Source of the DNA: a virus
DNA: 26,831 bases
Reading direction: 5' to 3' (one strand)
Virus record (IMG/VR): IMGVR_UViG_3300031857_001146
Coordinates: 1 to 26,831 of that record
The position numbers and the translations under genes are program-made. Every line of letters begins with the position of its first letter. The first letter of the stretch is position 1. Below are positions 18,593-25,779 of the stretch, piece after piece. Under the pieces are notes generated by a model, which did not search any database, was not told where the DNA came from, and saw only the letters and a program-made list of their open reading frames with translations.

Positions 18593-19282
18593 TCATGAAA
18601 CCCTTTTCCACATATACACCACAATGTACGGTTGCAGATTTGCGTTGGTCGCGCTTGCGCCTTCTGTGCTGTTGGCTACGGTGATTCCGGTAGTGCTAGT
18701 TGAAGATGTAATAGTTTGTTGAGAACCTGTATTGGAAAATGCAACGTAGCTACCACCAACTTGCGTAAGTGCGCTAACGGTATGGTTATGCCCAGGATCA
18801 GTAACCGTCGCCGTATGCGTGTGGCTGACAAGAGTCGCATTCGCAGAACCACCTGTTTCTTCGGCGGTGTCAAACGCTGCATTACCAGCATCCAAACCAA
18901 CCATAACGCGGCCAGCACCGAAAGCGACCCATGCTCCAAAACCCAAAAGTGTTGCAGGATTGGTGCTTACTGAAGCATTTGTATATATTGATCCAATAGG
19001 ATAAATAATTGGATAAACAGCAGCCAAAGCAGCCTGAACGAAAGCAGTTGTAGCTAAAGAAGTATCGTTATCACCATAAGATTGAGTAACTCCAACGGCT
19101 CCGGTAGGGAGCGTTACTGTTCCGGTAAACGTGGGAGATGCCGTATCTGCTTTAGTAGAAATAGCAGTAGCAATATTATTGAACTCTGTGTCAATCTCAG
19201 TACCTTTGACGATCTTATTGGAATCGCCAGCAGGTAAAGTATCTTTTGTCGCAAAATTAGTGCTTTTTACATAATTACTCAT
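18593..19282 (-). CDS. Tail fibre/collar-domain protein
   Basis: 229 residues, AGGAAC upstream. The N-terminal half (residues 1-90) has virion-attachment style sequence, including TEIDTEFNNIATAISTKAD and SPTFTGTVTLPTGAVGV. The C-terminal half is a tail-collar-like receptor domain: YPIGSIYTNASVSTNPATLL, FGAGRVMVGLDAGNAAFDTA, His-rich SHTHTATVTDPGHNHTV and the ending QPYIVVYMWKRVS. This C-terminal block is widely shared by phage fibres and baseplate proteins and the His-x-His clusters can bind metal along the fibre axis. Likely contributes to adsorption. Confidence 0.85.
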   Translation of the reverse strand: MSNYVKSTNFATKDTLPAGDSNKIVKGTEIDTEFNNIATAISTKADTASPTFTGTVTLPTGAVGVTQSYGDNDTSLATTAFVQAALAAVYPIIYPIGSIYTNASVSTNPATLLGFGAWVAFGAGRVMVGLDAGNAAFDTAEETGGSANATLVSHTHTATVTDPGHNHTVSALTQVGGSYVAFSNTGSQQTITSSTSTTGITVANSTEGASATNANLQPYIVVYMWKRVS

Positions 19283-19290
19283 GATTGTTC

Positions 19291-20850
19291 CTAACTAAGT
19301 TTTCCGTTTTTGGCCTGAATTTCAATCTTTTGAATACTTAATGCAGCGCCATTGATATTTGATTCATATCCAGTTTGAACCAGTTTTCCAGTTCCAGTAC
19401 CAGATACAGTTAAGGTCTGTATAAGTTGTCCATCACTGTAGTAGGCAACTGGAGAGCCATTAGCACCATATTCAGCAACACCGTATTCATAAATGCCTTG
19501 AATCGGAATTTGCGAGTTATCTGATAAATAATTATCAGTTAAATCAAATGCCCATTTAAAAGTGACGAATTGATTTGTTCCGCCAATAACAACAATAGAT
19601 ATTCTTTTAAGAACGGAAGTCTGAGCAACATTTCCAAGATCGGCGTAGTTTGTGTAATACTGCATCCTGTAGGCAGAACCATCATCTTGATATCCGGTGT
19701 ATTTGACTACATAACCGGTTTTACCAAACAACAGATCTCCGTTGGCCCTAGAGTAAAGAGCTTTTGGATCTATAGAATTCCAAACGGTTACTCGTAACGA
19801 ACCATCTTGTAATTGTCCCCTAGTATCAAAACAGTAAACCTGTTTTACAGAAGGCAAAGTAATTAGATAAATTGCGTTTCTTTCAGAGAATACAGACTTA
19901 ATCTTTGTTAAATCCTCCCCTGCAACAATATCCATTAAGTCGTTGCGTACATTCTTTGAAAGATCACGGAAAGGTAGTGATTTCTCTTGAATTGTTCTCA
20001 TTAACGAACGAATACCAGTGTTAGATAAAAATAGTATGTCCGTACCAATAGCCTTAACGCTGTCTCTAGCAATACAACCAGTTCCTATGATTGAATCATC
20101 AATAACTAATTCAGCAGGTGAGGTTGCGTTTTTATAGACAAGAATCTGATTCTTGCCAAAGATAAACAAATATCCGTTATGAGATGCAAGTGCTTGGATT
20201 TCATCAACACCCTGACCCCAAACTCTAGATACATCAAGACTTCCTGCGGTTCCGGTATTCCAGATATGTCCAGCAAGAAGATCTGAGAACGAAATTGTGA
20301 CTTTATCGGTAGAGGTATTAGCTACCCATAAGCGGCCATAAGCACTGAGAACAATGTTTGCACTTGGAACAGTACCAGAGTATCCAGTCTTTTCAGATAC
20401 CCTGCGATAAGTAGTTGTGCTAACTGCTGGATCGTAAATTAACGGATCGTGACCAGTCTGAAAGAAATATGCGATATTGTTTAATGTCGCAATACTCCAG
20501 TTATTAGCTGAGATAGTGGGTGCAGATCCACCGCCACCGTAGGTAAGCTCAACAACTACATTGCTGGAATTAAGTTTAAATAACTTGTTATTCGCAGCAA
20601 ATACAATAGTTGTAGTTCCATCTGTTTCTACAAGCTCATGTATTGCCTGAATGTCGTTTGATCCAACAGCGCCAGAACTTGAATTTACCTTTGTATAACC
20701 TTTTCGAGATCCAATGCGTCCATATTGGTCAATAATGCAATTCGTCGCATTTAAGGCAAATCCAGAAGCTAAATCTAAAGGGGAATCTTGGGTGTTTAAT
20801 CCATAAAACCCTGGGGCTGAAATACTGAATATTTGAAGTTGTTGCGCCAT
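19291..20850 (-). CDS. Tail hub / stabilisation-type protein
   Basis: 519 residues, almost all beta. The N-terminus GLNTQDSPLDLASGFALNAT and later GRIGSRKGYTKV resemble phage stabilisation and tail tubular B-type proteins (P22 gp10/T7 gp12 role). Repeated strand pairs with WVANTSTDKVTISFSDL, NGYLFIFGKNQILVYK and GNGD-like turns suggest a propeller. Such proteins close the DNA channel below the adaptor and carry fibres. It follows the adaptor gene directly (TAATG overlap), the usual order. The family call rests on sequence style and synteny. Confidence 0.78.
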   Translation of the reverse strand: MAQQLQIFSISAPGFYGLNTQDSPLDLASGFALNATNCIIDQYGRIGSRKGYTKVNSSSGAVGSNDIQAIHELVETDGTTTIVFAANNKLFKLNSSNVVVELTYGGGGSAPTISANNWSIATLNNIAYFFQTGHDPLIYDPAVSTTTYRRVSEKTGYSGTVPSANIVLSAYGRLWVANTSTDKVTISFSDLLAGHIWNTGTAGSLDVSRVWGQGVDEIQALASHNGYLFIFGKNQILVYKNATSPAELVIDDSIIGTGCIARDSVKAIGTDILFLSNTGIRSLMRTIQEKSLPFRDLSKNVRNDLMDIVAGEDLTKIKSVFSERNAIYLITLPSVKQVYCFDTRGQLQDGSLRVTVWNSIDPKALYSRANGDLLFGKTGYVVKYTGYQDDGSAYRMQYYTNYADLGNVAQTSVLKRISIVVIGGTNQFVTFKWAFDLTDNYLSDNSQIPIQGIYEYGVAEYGANGSPVAYYSDGQLIQTLTVSGTGTGKLVQTGYESNINGAALSIQKIEIQAKNGKLS

Positions 20851-21503
20851 TAGATAGCAATAAACTCTTGAGATTCAGGATAACGAGTTGCTTCTAAAGC
20901 AATGTAATCTGAAAGCATTTGACGATAAAGAGCATAAGCCTCAGAACTATTAAGTCCACCATCTTCACCGCGCTCAACCAAAGCCCTAGCGTAGGCATTT
21001 TGAATTACTAGATCATCAGCCACTTTAATAACAGTAGAGTCTGAAGACAATTCGGCTTGAGGAATGATCAAAGAGAATTTAAGCGAGTAAGCACTATCAG
21101 GGACAGGGAATACGTTTACTTTCGTGTCGTAACTTCCATCAACACCATTAAAAGCATAGTAAGTAGGGATATTCTGAGCAGGGGTACCAAAGCTCAAATA
21201 CCTATTCATTTCAGCAAATGAAATGTTTTGCAGAGGAATCTCTGATGTTACATTGATAGCATCTGAAACCCTAAACTTATTACCACTACCGGTAACAGAA
21301 TATGAACTAACTCCAGCAGAGGTAGTTACTGTTACGTTAGTGAATAATGCGTTCCAATTAAACGCATCCTCTACTTGTCGTTTTGCGTCATTTACAAATC
21401 GACCAATAAGAGTAGAGTAAGATGTTTGCGTGACGGTTGATACCTGGACTTCACGGAGCCTGACCAGAACATCATTAACCGCTTGTAAGTATGTTTTGCT
21501 CAT
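20850..21503 (-). CDS. Head-tail adaptor (tail tubular A-like)
   Basis: 217 residues. An N-terminal helix pair (SKTYLQAVNDVLVRLREVQV and IGRFVNDAKRQVEDAFNWNAL) flanks a beta segment, and the C-terminus is a helix bundle (VIQNAYARALVERGEDGGLN, YALYRQMLSDYIALEATRYP). This matches tail tubular A/gp4-type adaptors that form a dodecamer under the portal. Length is as expected. Joined by a 4-base overlap to the small gene upstream and a 1-base overlap to the hub downstream. Confidence 0.82.
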   Translation of the reverse strand: MSKTYLQAVNDVLVRLREVQVSTVTQTSYSTLIGRFVNDAKRQVEDAFNWNALFTNVTVTTSAGVSSYSVTGSGNKFRVSDAINVTSEIPLQNISFAEMNRYLSFGTPAQNIPTYYAFNGVDGSYDTKVNVFPVPDSAYSLKFSLIIPQAELSSDSTVIKVADDLVIQNAYARALVERGEDGGLNSSEAYALYRQMLSDYIALEATRYPESQEFIAI

Positions 21504-21835
21504 TCTCTTTGATTACCTTTAAGAACAAATGTCATCGCAACGGCGAAAGCACTCCCTGCCTCTGGAGTTACTCTAACTTGATCGCCTTCCTCCAAAACTA
21601 TATAAGAGCCACCGTCCAATTCAAGATAGTCTTTAGAGGTAAATGTGTATTGGTCTAAAATATTATAAGAAACAGCAGCACTAGAGTCATACCAAGTTAA
21701 AGTTATATGCTTGGTTGAGCCACTTGTGTTGTGGATATAAGTAAGGTTCCAGAGCGCACGATAACCTGTCGGCACCGTATAAAGTGTCGAGGTTGAGCCA
21801 GCAGTCGGGTTTGCGCCTACAGAAAGTTCCCGCAT
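21500..21835 (-). CDS. Small beta-rich structural protein
   Basis: 111 residues, predicted as a compact beta sandwich: TSTLYTVPTGYRALWNLTYI, KHITLTWYDSS, ILDQYTFTSKDYLELDGG and VLEEGDQVRVTPEAG. The Tyr/Thr-rich strands and LEEGD turn are typical of small capsid decoration or head-tail proteins in this type of phage. No Shine-Dalgarno problem; it lies just upstream of the adaptor with an ATGA overlap. Role assigned by place and composition. Confidence 0.65.
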   Translation of the reverse strand: MRELSVGANPTAGSTSTLYTVPTGYRALWNLTYIHNTSGSTKHITLTWYDSSAAVSYNILDQYTFTSKDYLELDGGSYIVLEEGDQVRVTPEAGSAFAVAMTFVLKGNQRE

Positions 21836-21863
21836 CAGAATCCTTTATACATCAATAAGGAGG

Positions 21864-21874
21864 CCCGATGCGGG
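21864..21874 (-). other. Small GC hairpin between late genes
   Basis: CCCG-ATG-CGGG (plus-strand reading) lies between the genes ending at 21921 and starting at 21835, followed on the minus strand by CCTCCTTATT. It may be a weak terminator or a processing site. Confidence 0.3.
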
Positions 21875-21920
21875 TTGTCACCTAGAGGTTTTGCAGAGAA
21901 TACCATAAATCAAAAGCAAA

Positions 21921-22193
21921 TCACCACTTAACCTTGTCTGCCCAAAAAGCAGCAGATAACTTACCTTTTGCAATGTTTTGTGCGTGCCTTGCTTTAAATG
22001 ATTTACGTCTAGCTTTATCTGCCTCCGACTCTCCCATTTTTGCCGGAGATCCAGATACACCTTGCTGACCAAAACGAATCAATTTAACAGTATCACCAGA
22101 CTTAGCTAAAACTGCATGGCTTTTAGTCGGATGACTTGGGGTTCTCTTTGGTTTGTTAAAACCTTGAAATTGCTCTTTGCCCCTTTTAATCAT
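21921..22193 (-). CDS. Conserved small basic phage protein (LIRFGQQGV type)
   Basis: 90 residues. The central KLIRFGQQGVSGSP and C-terminal ARRKSFKARHAQNI with SAAFWADKVKW form a signature seen in many marine and freshwater phages, including T4-like cyanophages; I recall it as DUF6321 but am not sure of the number. Very basic, no Cys or membrane segment. Its role is not known; a DNA- or capsid-associated function is plausible from its charge and its place among head genes. The start overlaps the previous stop (TAATG). Confidence 0.75.
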   Translation of the reverse strand: MIKRGKEQFQGFNKPKRTPSHPTKSHAVLAKSGDTVKLIRFGQQGVSGSPAKMGESEADKARRKSFKARHAQNIAKGKLSAAFWADKVKW

Positions 22194-22342
22194 TATCGAC
22201 CTCTTTTAACAGTCTTTTTGGCTGCTTTAAACGCTTTTGCGGTAGGTGCGCCTTTAGTTCCAGGCTTTCTCATTTTCTCACCGCTACCAGCGGCGATCCT
22301 AGCGCGTTTGGCATGGATATTTGAGTACAGTCCTTGCTTCAT
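22193..22342 (-). CDS. 49-residue basic conserved phage protein
   Basis: Sequence begins MKQGLYSNIHAKRARIAAGS and continues GEKMRKPGTKGAPTAKAF, a pattern that recurs as a tiny conserved protein in many environmental phages. About one-third of residues are Lys or Arg. The start overlaps the upstream stop (ATGA). No function is known to me; probably packaged with or near the head because of its position between capsid and adaptor genes. Confidence 0.65.
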   Translation of the reverse strand: MKQGLYSNIHAKRARIAAGSGEKMRKPGTKGAPTAKAFKAAKKTVKRGR

Positions 22343-22497
22343 TTTCGCTTCCTCGCCATACCAGCTTCAGAAAGTGCAATAGCTACAGCTTGTTTTTTTG
22401 ATTTAACAACCGGGCCTTTCTTTCCAGAATGGAGACTTCCGGCTTTATATTCCCGAAGGACTTTAGCTACTTTCTTCTGACCTTTGGTTGCTTTCAT
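22339..22497 (-). CDS. DUF6496-like small basic protein
   Basis: 52 residues. VAKVLREYKAGSLHSGKKGP followed by KKQAVAIALSEAG is the signature of a short phage family I recall as DUF6496: a basic stretch then a QAxAIALSEA helix. ATGA overlaps link it to the genes on both sides. Function unknown; likely structural or DNA-associated. Confidence 0.75.
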   Translation of the reverse strand: MKATKGQKKVAKVLREYKAGSLHSGKKGPVVKSKKQAVAIALSEAGMARKRK

Positions 22498-22604
22498 TTA
22501 TTTACCTTTTTGCGTGTTTTATGAGAACTATTTTTCATAACACTTCCATCAGGCATACGATGATAACCTTTAGGAACAGGCTTTAACTTTTTATTTTGTT
22601 TCAT
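22494..22604 (-). CDS. 36-residue basic micro-protein
   Basis: Contains PKGYHRMPDGSVMKNSSH, a phrase that recurs in tiny phage proteins beside the two conserved basic proteins downstream. Start and stop both use ATGA-type overlaps, which supports real translation. The C-terminus is Lys/Arg-rich. No known role. Confidence 0.6.
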   Translation of the reverse strand: MKQNKKLKPVPKGYHRMPDGSVMKNSSHKTRKKVNK

Positions 22605-22789
22605 GATTTACTTGGCCTCCCCATTTTCTTTTTAGGGGCTAAAAAAGGGATATTCACCCTTTCTTGAGAATCTTGTTTTTCTTCTACGTCAACACGCACA
22701 TAACCAGCGTGTCCCTTCATTGATTCAATATCGTGCGGTAAAACAAACTCAACAGTATTTCCACTTTGCAAACATTTATAAAGTGCCAT
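22601..22789 (-). CDS. Small protein with AT-hook-like tail
   Basis: 62 residues. The N-terminus LYKCLQSGNTVEFVLPHDIE and MKGHAGYVRV reads as a small beta domain; the C-terminus (KKKMGRPSKS) is an AT-hook-like GRP sequence. It is the first gene after the capsid terminator and its stop overlaps the next start. The beta part with a basic tail suggests a capsid- or DNA-binding accessory protein, but this is unproved. Confidence 0.65.
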   Translation of the reverse strand: MALYKCLQSGNTVEFVLPHDIESMKGHAGYVRVDVEEKQDSQERVNIPFLAPKKKMGRPSKS

Positions 22790-22796
22790 ATTTCCC

Positions 22797-22832
22797 TCTC
22801 AAAAGAAGGAAGGGCTACCTTTCGATAGCCCC
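22797..22832 (-). terminator. Intrinsic terminator after major capsid gene
   Basis: On the minus strand GGGCTA-TCGAAAGG-TAGCCC is followed by TTCCTTCTTTT. It lies 10 bases past the capsid stop. The tail is interrupted, so it probably lets part of the transcripts through, raising capsid relative to downstream genes as in T7. Confidence 0.7.
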
Positions 22833-22841
22833 TCCAACTAA

Positions 22842-23813
22842 TTACGCCGGAACAGCCAGAGCGTAGGCGGAGCTAGAAGTAGCCACACCAGAGCTGGCAG
22901 ACGTACGCATCGCCTTAACACCGTACAGGCTATCGGCGGTGTACAGCGTAGCCAGATATTCCTGTTTGTATTGGGTTTGCGAACGAATACCAACTTGCTC
23001 AACCAGAACCATCGAGTCACGATGACCCATCAGGCAGATACGATCCGCGCCGCCGTTACCCGCGCCAGCATCGGCGTTGGAGGTAACGAACACGGGCATA
23101 CCGTACAGATTGCCAATTTCACCATTACGGATGGTGTTGTTGGAACCAGCCTCACCAACGAACGCTTGCTCAGTGTAACGAGCGAGGCCCATCAGCGTGT
23201 TGCGGCTCGACGGCGGGATAATGAAGAAACGACCGTCCATCGGAACATCGTTGTCATCCAGACGTTGAATCGTGCGACGAATCGCAGCGTCAGTCAGAGC
23301 AGCGGCGTTCGAGCTCGTGCTGTTGTACGCGGTCGTGCCATCCGAACCAATGTACGCTTTGGTCGAAGCAGCAGACGTAGCGTAGTCGTTCGTGCCAATC
23401 GTAGCGCCGTTGAAAGCGCGACCCAAGCGAATCAGGTCGGTATCAACTTGACGAGCAAGAGCGTAGCCAGCATCTTCCGTGTAGAACGAACGCAGCGAAG
23501 ACAGAGCTTGGACTTCAACGATGTCTTCGATCAGGCGGCTGTATTCGTAGTGCTTGTCAATCAGGACTTGCACTTCCGATTCCGTGGCGGCAATCAGAGT
23601 AACGGCGGTCGAAGCAGCTTTGGCCGAGGCCGAACCACGGGTGGGCGAAGGAACGTGAACGGTGTCACCTTTCTTGCCTTTGTAGTTCATTTTCTTGACC
23701 AGGTTGGCCGCAACAAGGTTTTTCTTGTAAGCGGCCACAATCTCATCACTCCAAATCTCAGGAATGAAGGTTGCTGCGGTGGTGGTAGTTACGGCTGGGG
23801 TAGGAAACGGCAT
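22842..23813 (-). CDS. Major capsid protein
   Basis: 323 residues, HK97-fold type by pattern. After PAVTTTTAATFIPEIWSDEI come ANLVKKMNYKGKKGDTVHVP (N-arm and strand), LIDKHYEYSRLIEDIVEVQA and YALARQVDTDLIRL (spine-helix region), RRTIQRLDDNDVPMDGRFF and IIPPSSRNTLMG, then NLYGMPVFVTSN and GVKAMRTSASSG. These are standard landmarks of capsid proteins in podovirus-like phages. AAGGAG before the ATG is the strongest ribosome site in the late operon. Its codons are much richer in G/C and C-ending forms than neighbouring genes, as expected for very high expression. The scaffold gene is just upstream. Confidence 0.92.
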   Translation of the reverse strand: MPFPTPAVTTTTAATFIPEIWSDEIVAAYKKNLVAANLVKKMNYKGKKGDTVHVPSPTRGSASAKAASTAVTLIAATESEVQVLIDKHYEYSRLIEDIVEVQALSSLRSFYTEDAGYALARQVDTDLIRLGRAFNGATIGTNDYATSAASTKAYIGSDGTTAYNSTSSNAAALTDAAIRRTIQRLDDNDVPMDGRFFIIPPSSRNTLMGLARYTEQAFVGEAGSNNTIRNGEIGNLYGMPVFVTSNADAGAGNGGADRICLMGHRDSMVLVEQVGIRSQTQYKQEYLATLYTADSLYGVKAMRTSASSGVATSSSAYALAVPA

Positions 23814-23830
23814 GGTTAATTCTCCTTAAA

Positions 23831-24583
23831 TTATTTAACTCTGCCCTCTTGATATGCTTTCATAATCTCATCGCTGAGAGCTTCATATCGTTGAGGGTCA
23901 GTCATTTTTAAACGGATCAGGTCAGCCCTACGGTAGACCCTACGTGAAGACTCTCCAGAACCACCAGTATCGACGGATGCGGCTTTAAGACTTTGCTTGC
24001 GGACTTCTTTACCATCATTTTCCACTTGCTTTGACTTGATTGACCGCAACGCTTTATATGTCGATAACAATTCATTAGCACTGTCATAATCAAACTCACC
24101 GTCTGCTTTAGCATAAAGCCCAAGCCTTACAGGACTTTCTTTAACCCAATTAACAAAGTCATTGTTTTGAACAATGTCAACGTAATCAGGATGGTCTTTG
24201 CTGAGTTTTTGTTGAATTTGCATCTTTTTAAACTCTTGCGTGGCCTGCTTTGCAGCTAAAACATCGGGGTGTCGATCTACAGTATTCTGAATAGCTCTTT
24301 TCGGATCTTCAAAAAAATCTACTTCAGGCTCTTGTTGCTGGATGTTTTCTTGATTCTTGTTGATATTCTGTTTAATGAGTTCATCAGCAAGTTTACGGAC
24401 TTCACCGACTTCTTGAGCTTGTTTTCCAATGAGCTTTTCAGCTTCCTGGTGCATTTTAATAATGTCATCCAAAGATTTGCCCTGATACTTCTCAGGGAGT
24501 TCATTGGAACTTTGCTCGACGGTTTCTTCCAACTTTACCGGTTCTTTGTCGTTAAACGTATCAATTTCAGTATCAACTAACAT
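23831..24583 (-). CDS. Capsid scaffolding protein
   Basis: 250 residues, AGGAAAGG before the ATG. It is acidic at the start (EIDTFNDKEPVKLEETVEQS), contains ELPEKYQGKSLDDIIKMHQE (residues 28-47), typical of phage scaffolds, then a long helix/coiled coil and a Gln-rich linker, and ends in RRVYRRADLIRLKMTDPQRY with EIMKAYQEGRVK, a basic C-terminal helix-loop-helix that in scaffold families contacts the coat protein. It is directly upstream of the capsid gene with a 17-base gap. No protease motif. Confidence 0.88.
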   Translation of the reverse strand: MLVDTEIDTFNDKEPVKLEETVEQSSNELPEKYQGKSLDDIIKMHQEAEKLIGKQAQEVGEVRKLADELIKQNINKNQENIQQQEPEVDFFEDPKRAIQNTVDRHPDVLAAKQATQEFKKMQIQQKLSKDHPDYVDIVQNNDFVNWVKESPVRLGLYAKADGEFDYDSANELLSTYKALRSIKSKQVENDGKEVRKQSLKAASVDTGGSGESSRRVYRRADLIRLKMTDPQRYEALSDEIMKAYQEGRVK

Positions 24584-24638
24584 TTTTTATACCTTTCCTG
24601 CCGCTATGGGTTGTAGGAGATTAACTCGCCAAAATTGG

Positions 24639-24866
24639 TTAAGAGTTAGCTTTCTGTTCCGACTTTAACTTTTCACGATGAATCCGATCAAATCTGCCAT
24701 GAGCAGAGGGAAAATGACCAGACCACCCTTCTAACTTAAAGGAAGGAGCAGAGATTAGGCGCGAAGCTGTCGCACCGCAGTCACACAGAACGCTATTCTG
24801 TTGATATTCAACGTAGCGATCTAATTTATGCCCGTTTTCACAGGTGAATTCATAAATACGTTTCAT
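24639..24866 (-). CDS. FmdB-like zinc-ribbon protein
   Basis: 75 residues. YEFTCENGHKLDRYVEY (residues 5-21) and VLCDCGATASRLISAPSF (26-43) are the FmdB-type zinc ribbon: C9, H13 region, C28 and C30, ending in the usual ISAPSFKLEGWSG. Many phages carry such a protein near head genes. Function is not established; metal-binding regulatory or structural. The third Cys pair is reduced (CDC rather than CxxC). It overlaps the gene upstream by 4 bases. Confidence 0.75.
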   Translation of the reverse strand: MKRIYEFTCENGHKLDRYVEYQQNSVLCDCGATASRLISAPSFKLEGWSGHFPSAHGRFDRIHREKLKSEQKANS

Positions 24867-25096
24867 TTTTCACTTAAATCTTCGTAGGCTCTTTCACTTA
24901 TCTGTTTAAGATTCTTTAACCAAGTAAGTATTGAAAGCTCACCTCTTTTAAACTGTAACTGAGAATCAGTCTCAATAAGCGAGATATTGTTCAAAGCATA
25001 TATCATATTGTCAATATCTTCAACAAGGTCTTTCCACCCTTCAGTTGCTGTCATGGAAAACCTATCTTCGTAGTACTTTTGTAATTCAGGTGTCAT
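24863..25096 (-). CDS. Small helical conserved phage protein
   Basis: 77 residues, all helical: LQKYYEDRFSMTATEGWKDL, EDIDNMIYALNNISLIETD and QLQFKRGELSILTWLKNLKQ. This pattern (RF.M..TEGWK near the start, a GEL..L.WL segment later) is common as a short protein upstream of scaffold genes in environmental phages. No motif gives a function. ATGA overlaps join it to both neighbours. Confidence 0.7.
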   Translation of the reverse strand: MTPELQKYYEDRFSMTATEGWKDLVEDIDNMIYALNNISLIETDSQLQFKRGELSILTWLKNLKQISERAYEDLSEK

Positions 25097-25242
25097 TCTT
25101 CTTCTTTAACTTGTGGAGCGGCTTGTTGTTGGATCTTCTGTACCAATGAAACTACTTGTACAAATGGCATTTGACCTAAAGCCTGGAGTACTGCATTAAC
25201 TTCAGAAACTGTAAGTTTAAGATCAATTTCTTTATTTTCCAT
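25093..25242 (-). CDS. 49-residue conserved helical protein
   Basis: LTVSEVNAVLQALGQMPFVQ then VVSLVQKIQQQAAPQ is a recurring small phage protein pattern of unknown role, predicted as two amphipathic helices. The acidic tail (KEEE) overlaps the next start (ATGA). Confidence 0.65.
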   Translation of the reverse strand: MENKEIDLKLTVSEVNAVLQALGQMPFVQVVSLVQKIQQQAAPQVKEEE

Positions 25243-25262
25243 TACTCCCTCTTAATTTTTGT

Positions 25263-25451
25263 TTACTTTTGGTTTATAGGCTGTGTGGTAATAATACGCA
25301 GTATTGCTACTCCGACAGAAATGACCAGCATCACCAAGCCCGTATTAGCAGGGCCGACTAGCTGAGACACGACTGACTGAGACTGTTCCAGAATCCCACC
25401 CACAGCAATAAGGACGGAAAACCAGAGAGTTTTGGATTTAAGGTAATTCAT
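25263..25451 (-). CDS. Two-helix membrane protein
   Basis: 62 residues from ATG 25451, which overlaps the preceding stop; an earlier in-frame start at 25460 is less likely. Hydrophobic segments TLWFSVLIAVGGILEQ and TGLVMLVISVGVAILRII, ending TTQPINQK. This type of short membrane protein is frequent in environmental phage late regions and is sometimes labelled holin-like, but it lies far from the endolysin here. Role uncertain. Confidence 0.65.
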   Translation of the reverse strand: MNYLKSKTLWFSVLIAVGGILEQSQSVVSQLVGPANTGLVMLVISVGVAILRIITTQPINQK

Positions 25452-25768
25452 GCGGCCCACGGCAGCGGCAGGATAATAATCGGGGGTGCGATCTGATCTT
25501 TAATCTGTTGCTCTACAGCCAGTTGAACAGCATCCTTATCAACACCGCTATTCCAGCACCAGCCCAAGACTTGATCCTGAGTCAGTTGGTCGTAGGGGGT
25601 GAAATCACCGCCCGTGTAGGTAAAGTTACAAGCGCCGTAGGATGTGCCGTAGGTGTCACCAAATGCTCCATTGCAACGCCAGCAAGCCACCACGACAACA
25701 TCCGTTTCGCCATCCTGTTGGGGGGCGCATTGCATCTGTTCGATTAGCCAAGTGAATTGGGTTTCCAT
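25448..25768 (-). CDS. Conserved hypothetical protein downstream of tail fibre
   Basis: 106 residues with QFTWLIEQMQC at the start, VVVVACWRCNGAFGDTYG in the middle and PYDQLTQDQVLGWCWNSGVD followed by an Ile/Pro-rich end (PPIIILPLPWAA). The FxW...W layout with a T-x-x-QVLGW segment is a known small family near tail fibres of many environmental phages. Four Cys, no clear metal site. Its role is unknown; fibre attachment or chaperone duty is possible. The start is ATG 25768, 11 bases after the fibre stop. Confidence 0.7.
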   Translation of the reverse strand: METQFTWLIEQMQCAPQQDGETDVVVVACWRCNGAFGDTYGTSYGACNFTYTGGDFTPYDQLTQDQVLGWCWNSGVDKDAVQLAVEQQIKDQIAPPIIILPLPWAA

Positions 25769-25779
25769 GTTTTATCCTG

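Noticed and set aside
22971-23819. 282-codon plus-strand frame antisense to the capsid gene
   Set aside because: Arg/Val/Asn-rich translation produced by the biased codons of the capsid gene; no ribosome site or neighbours on that strand.
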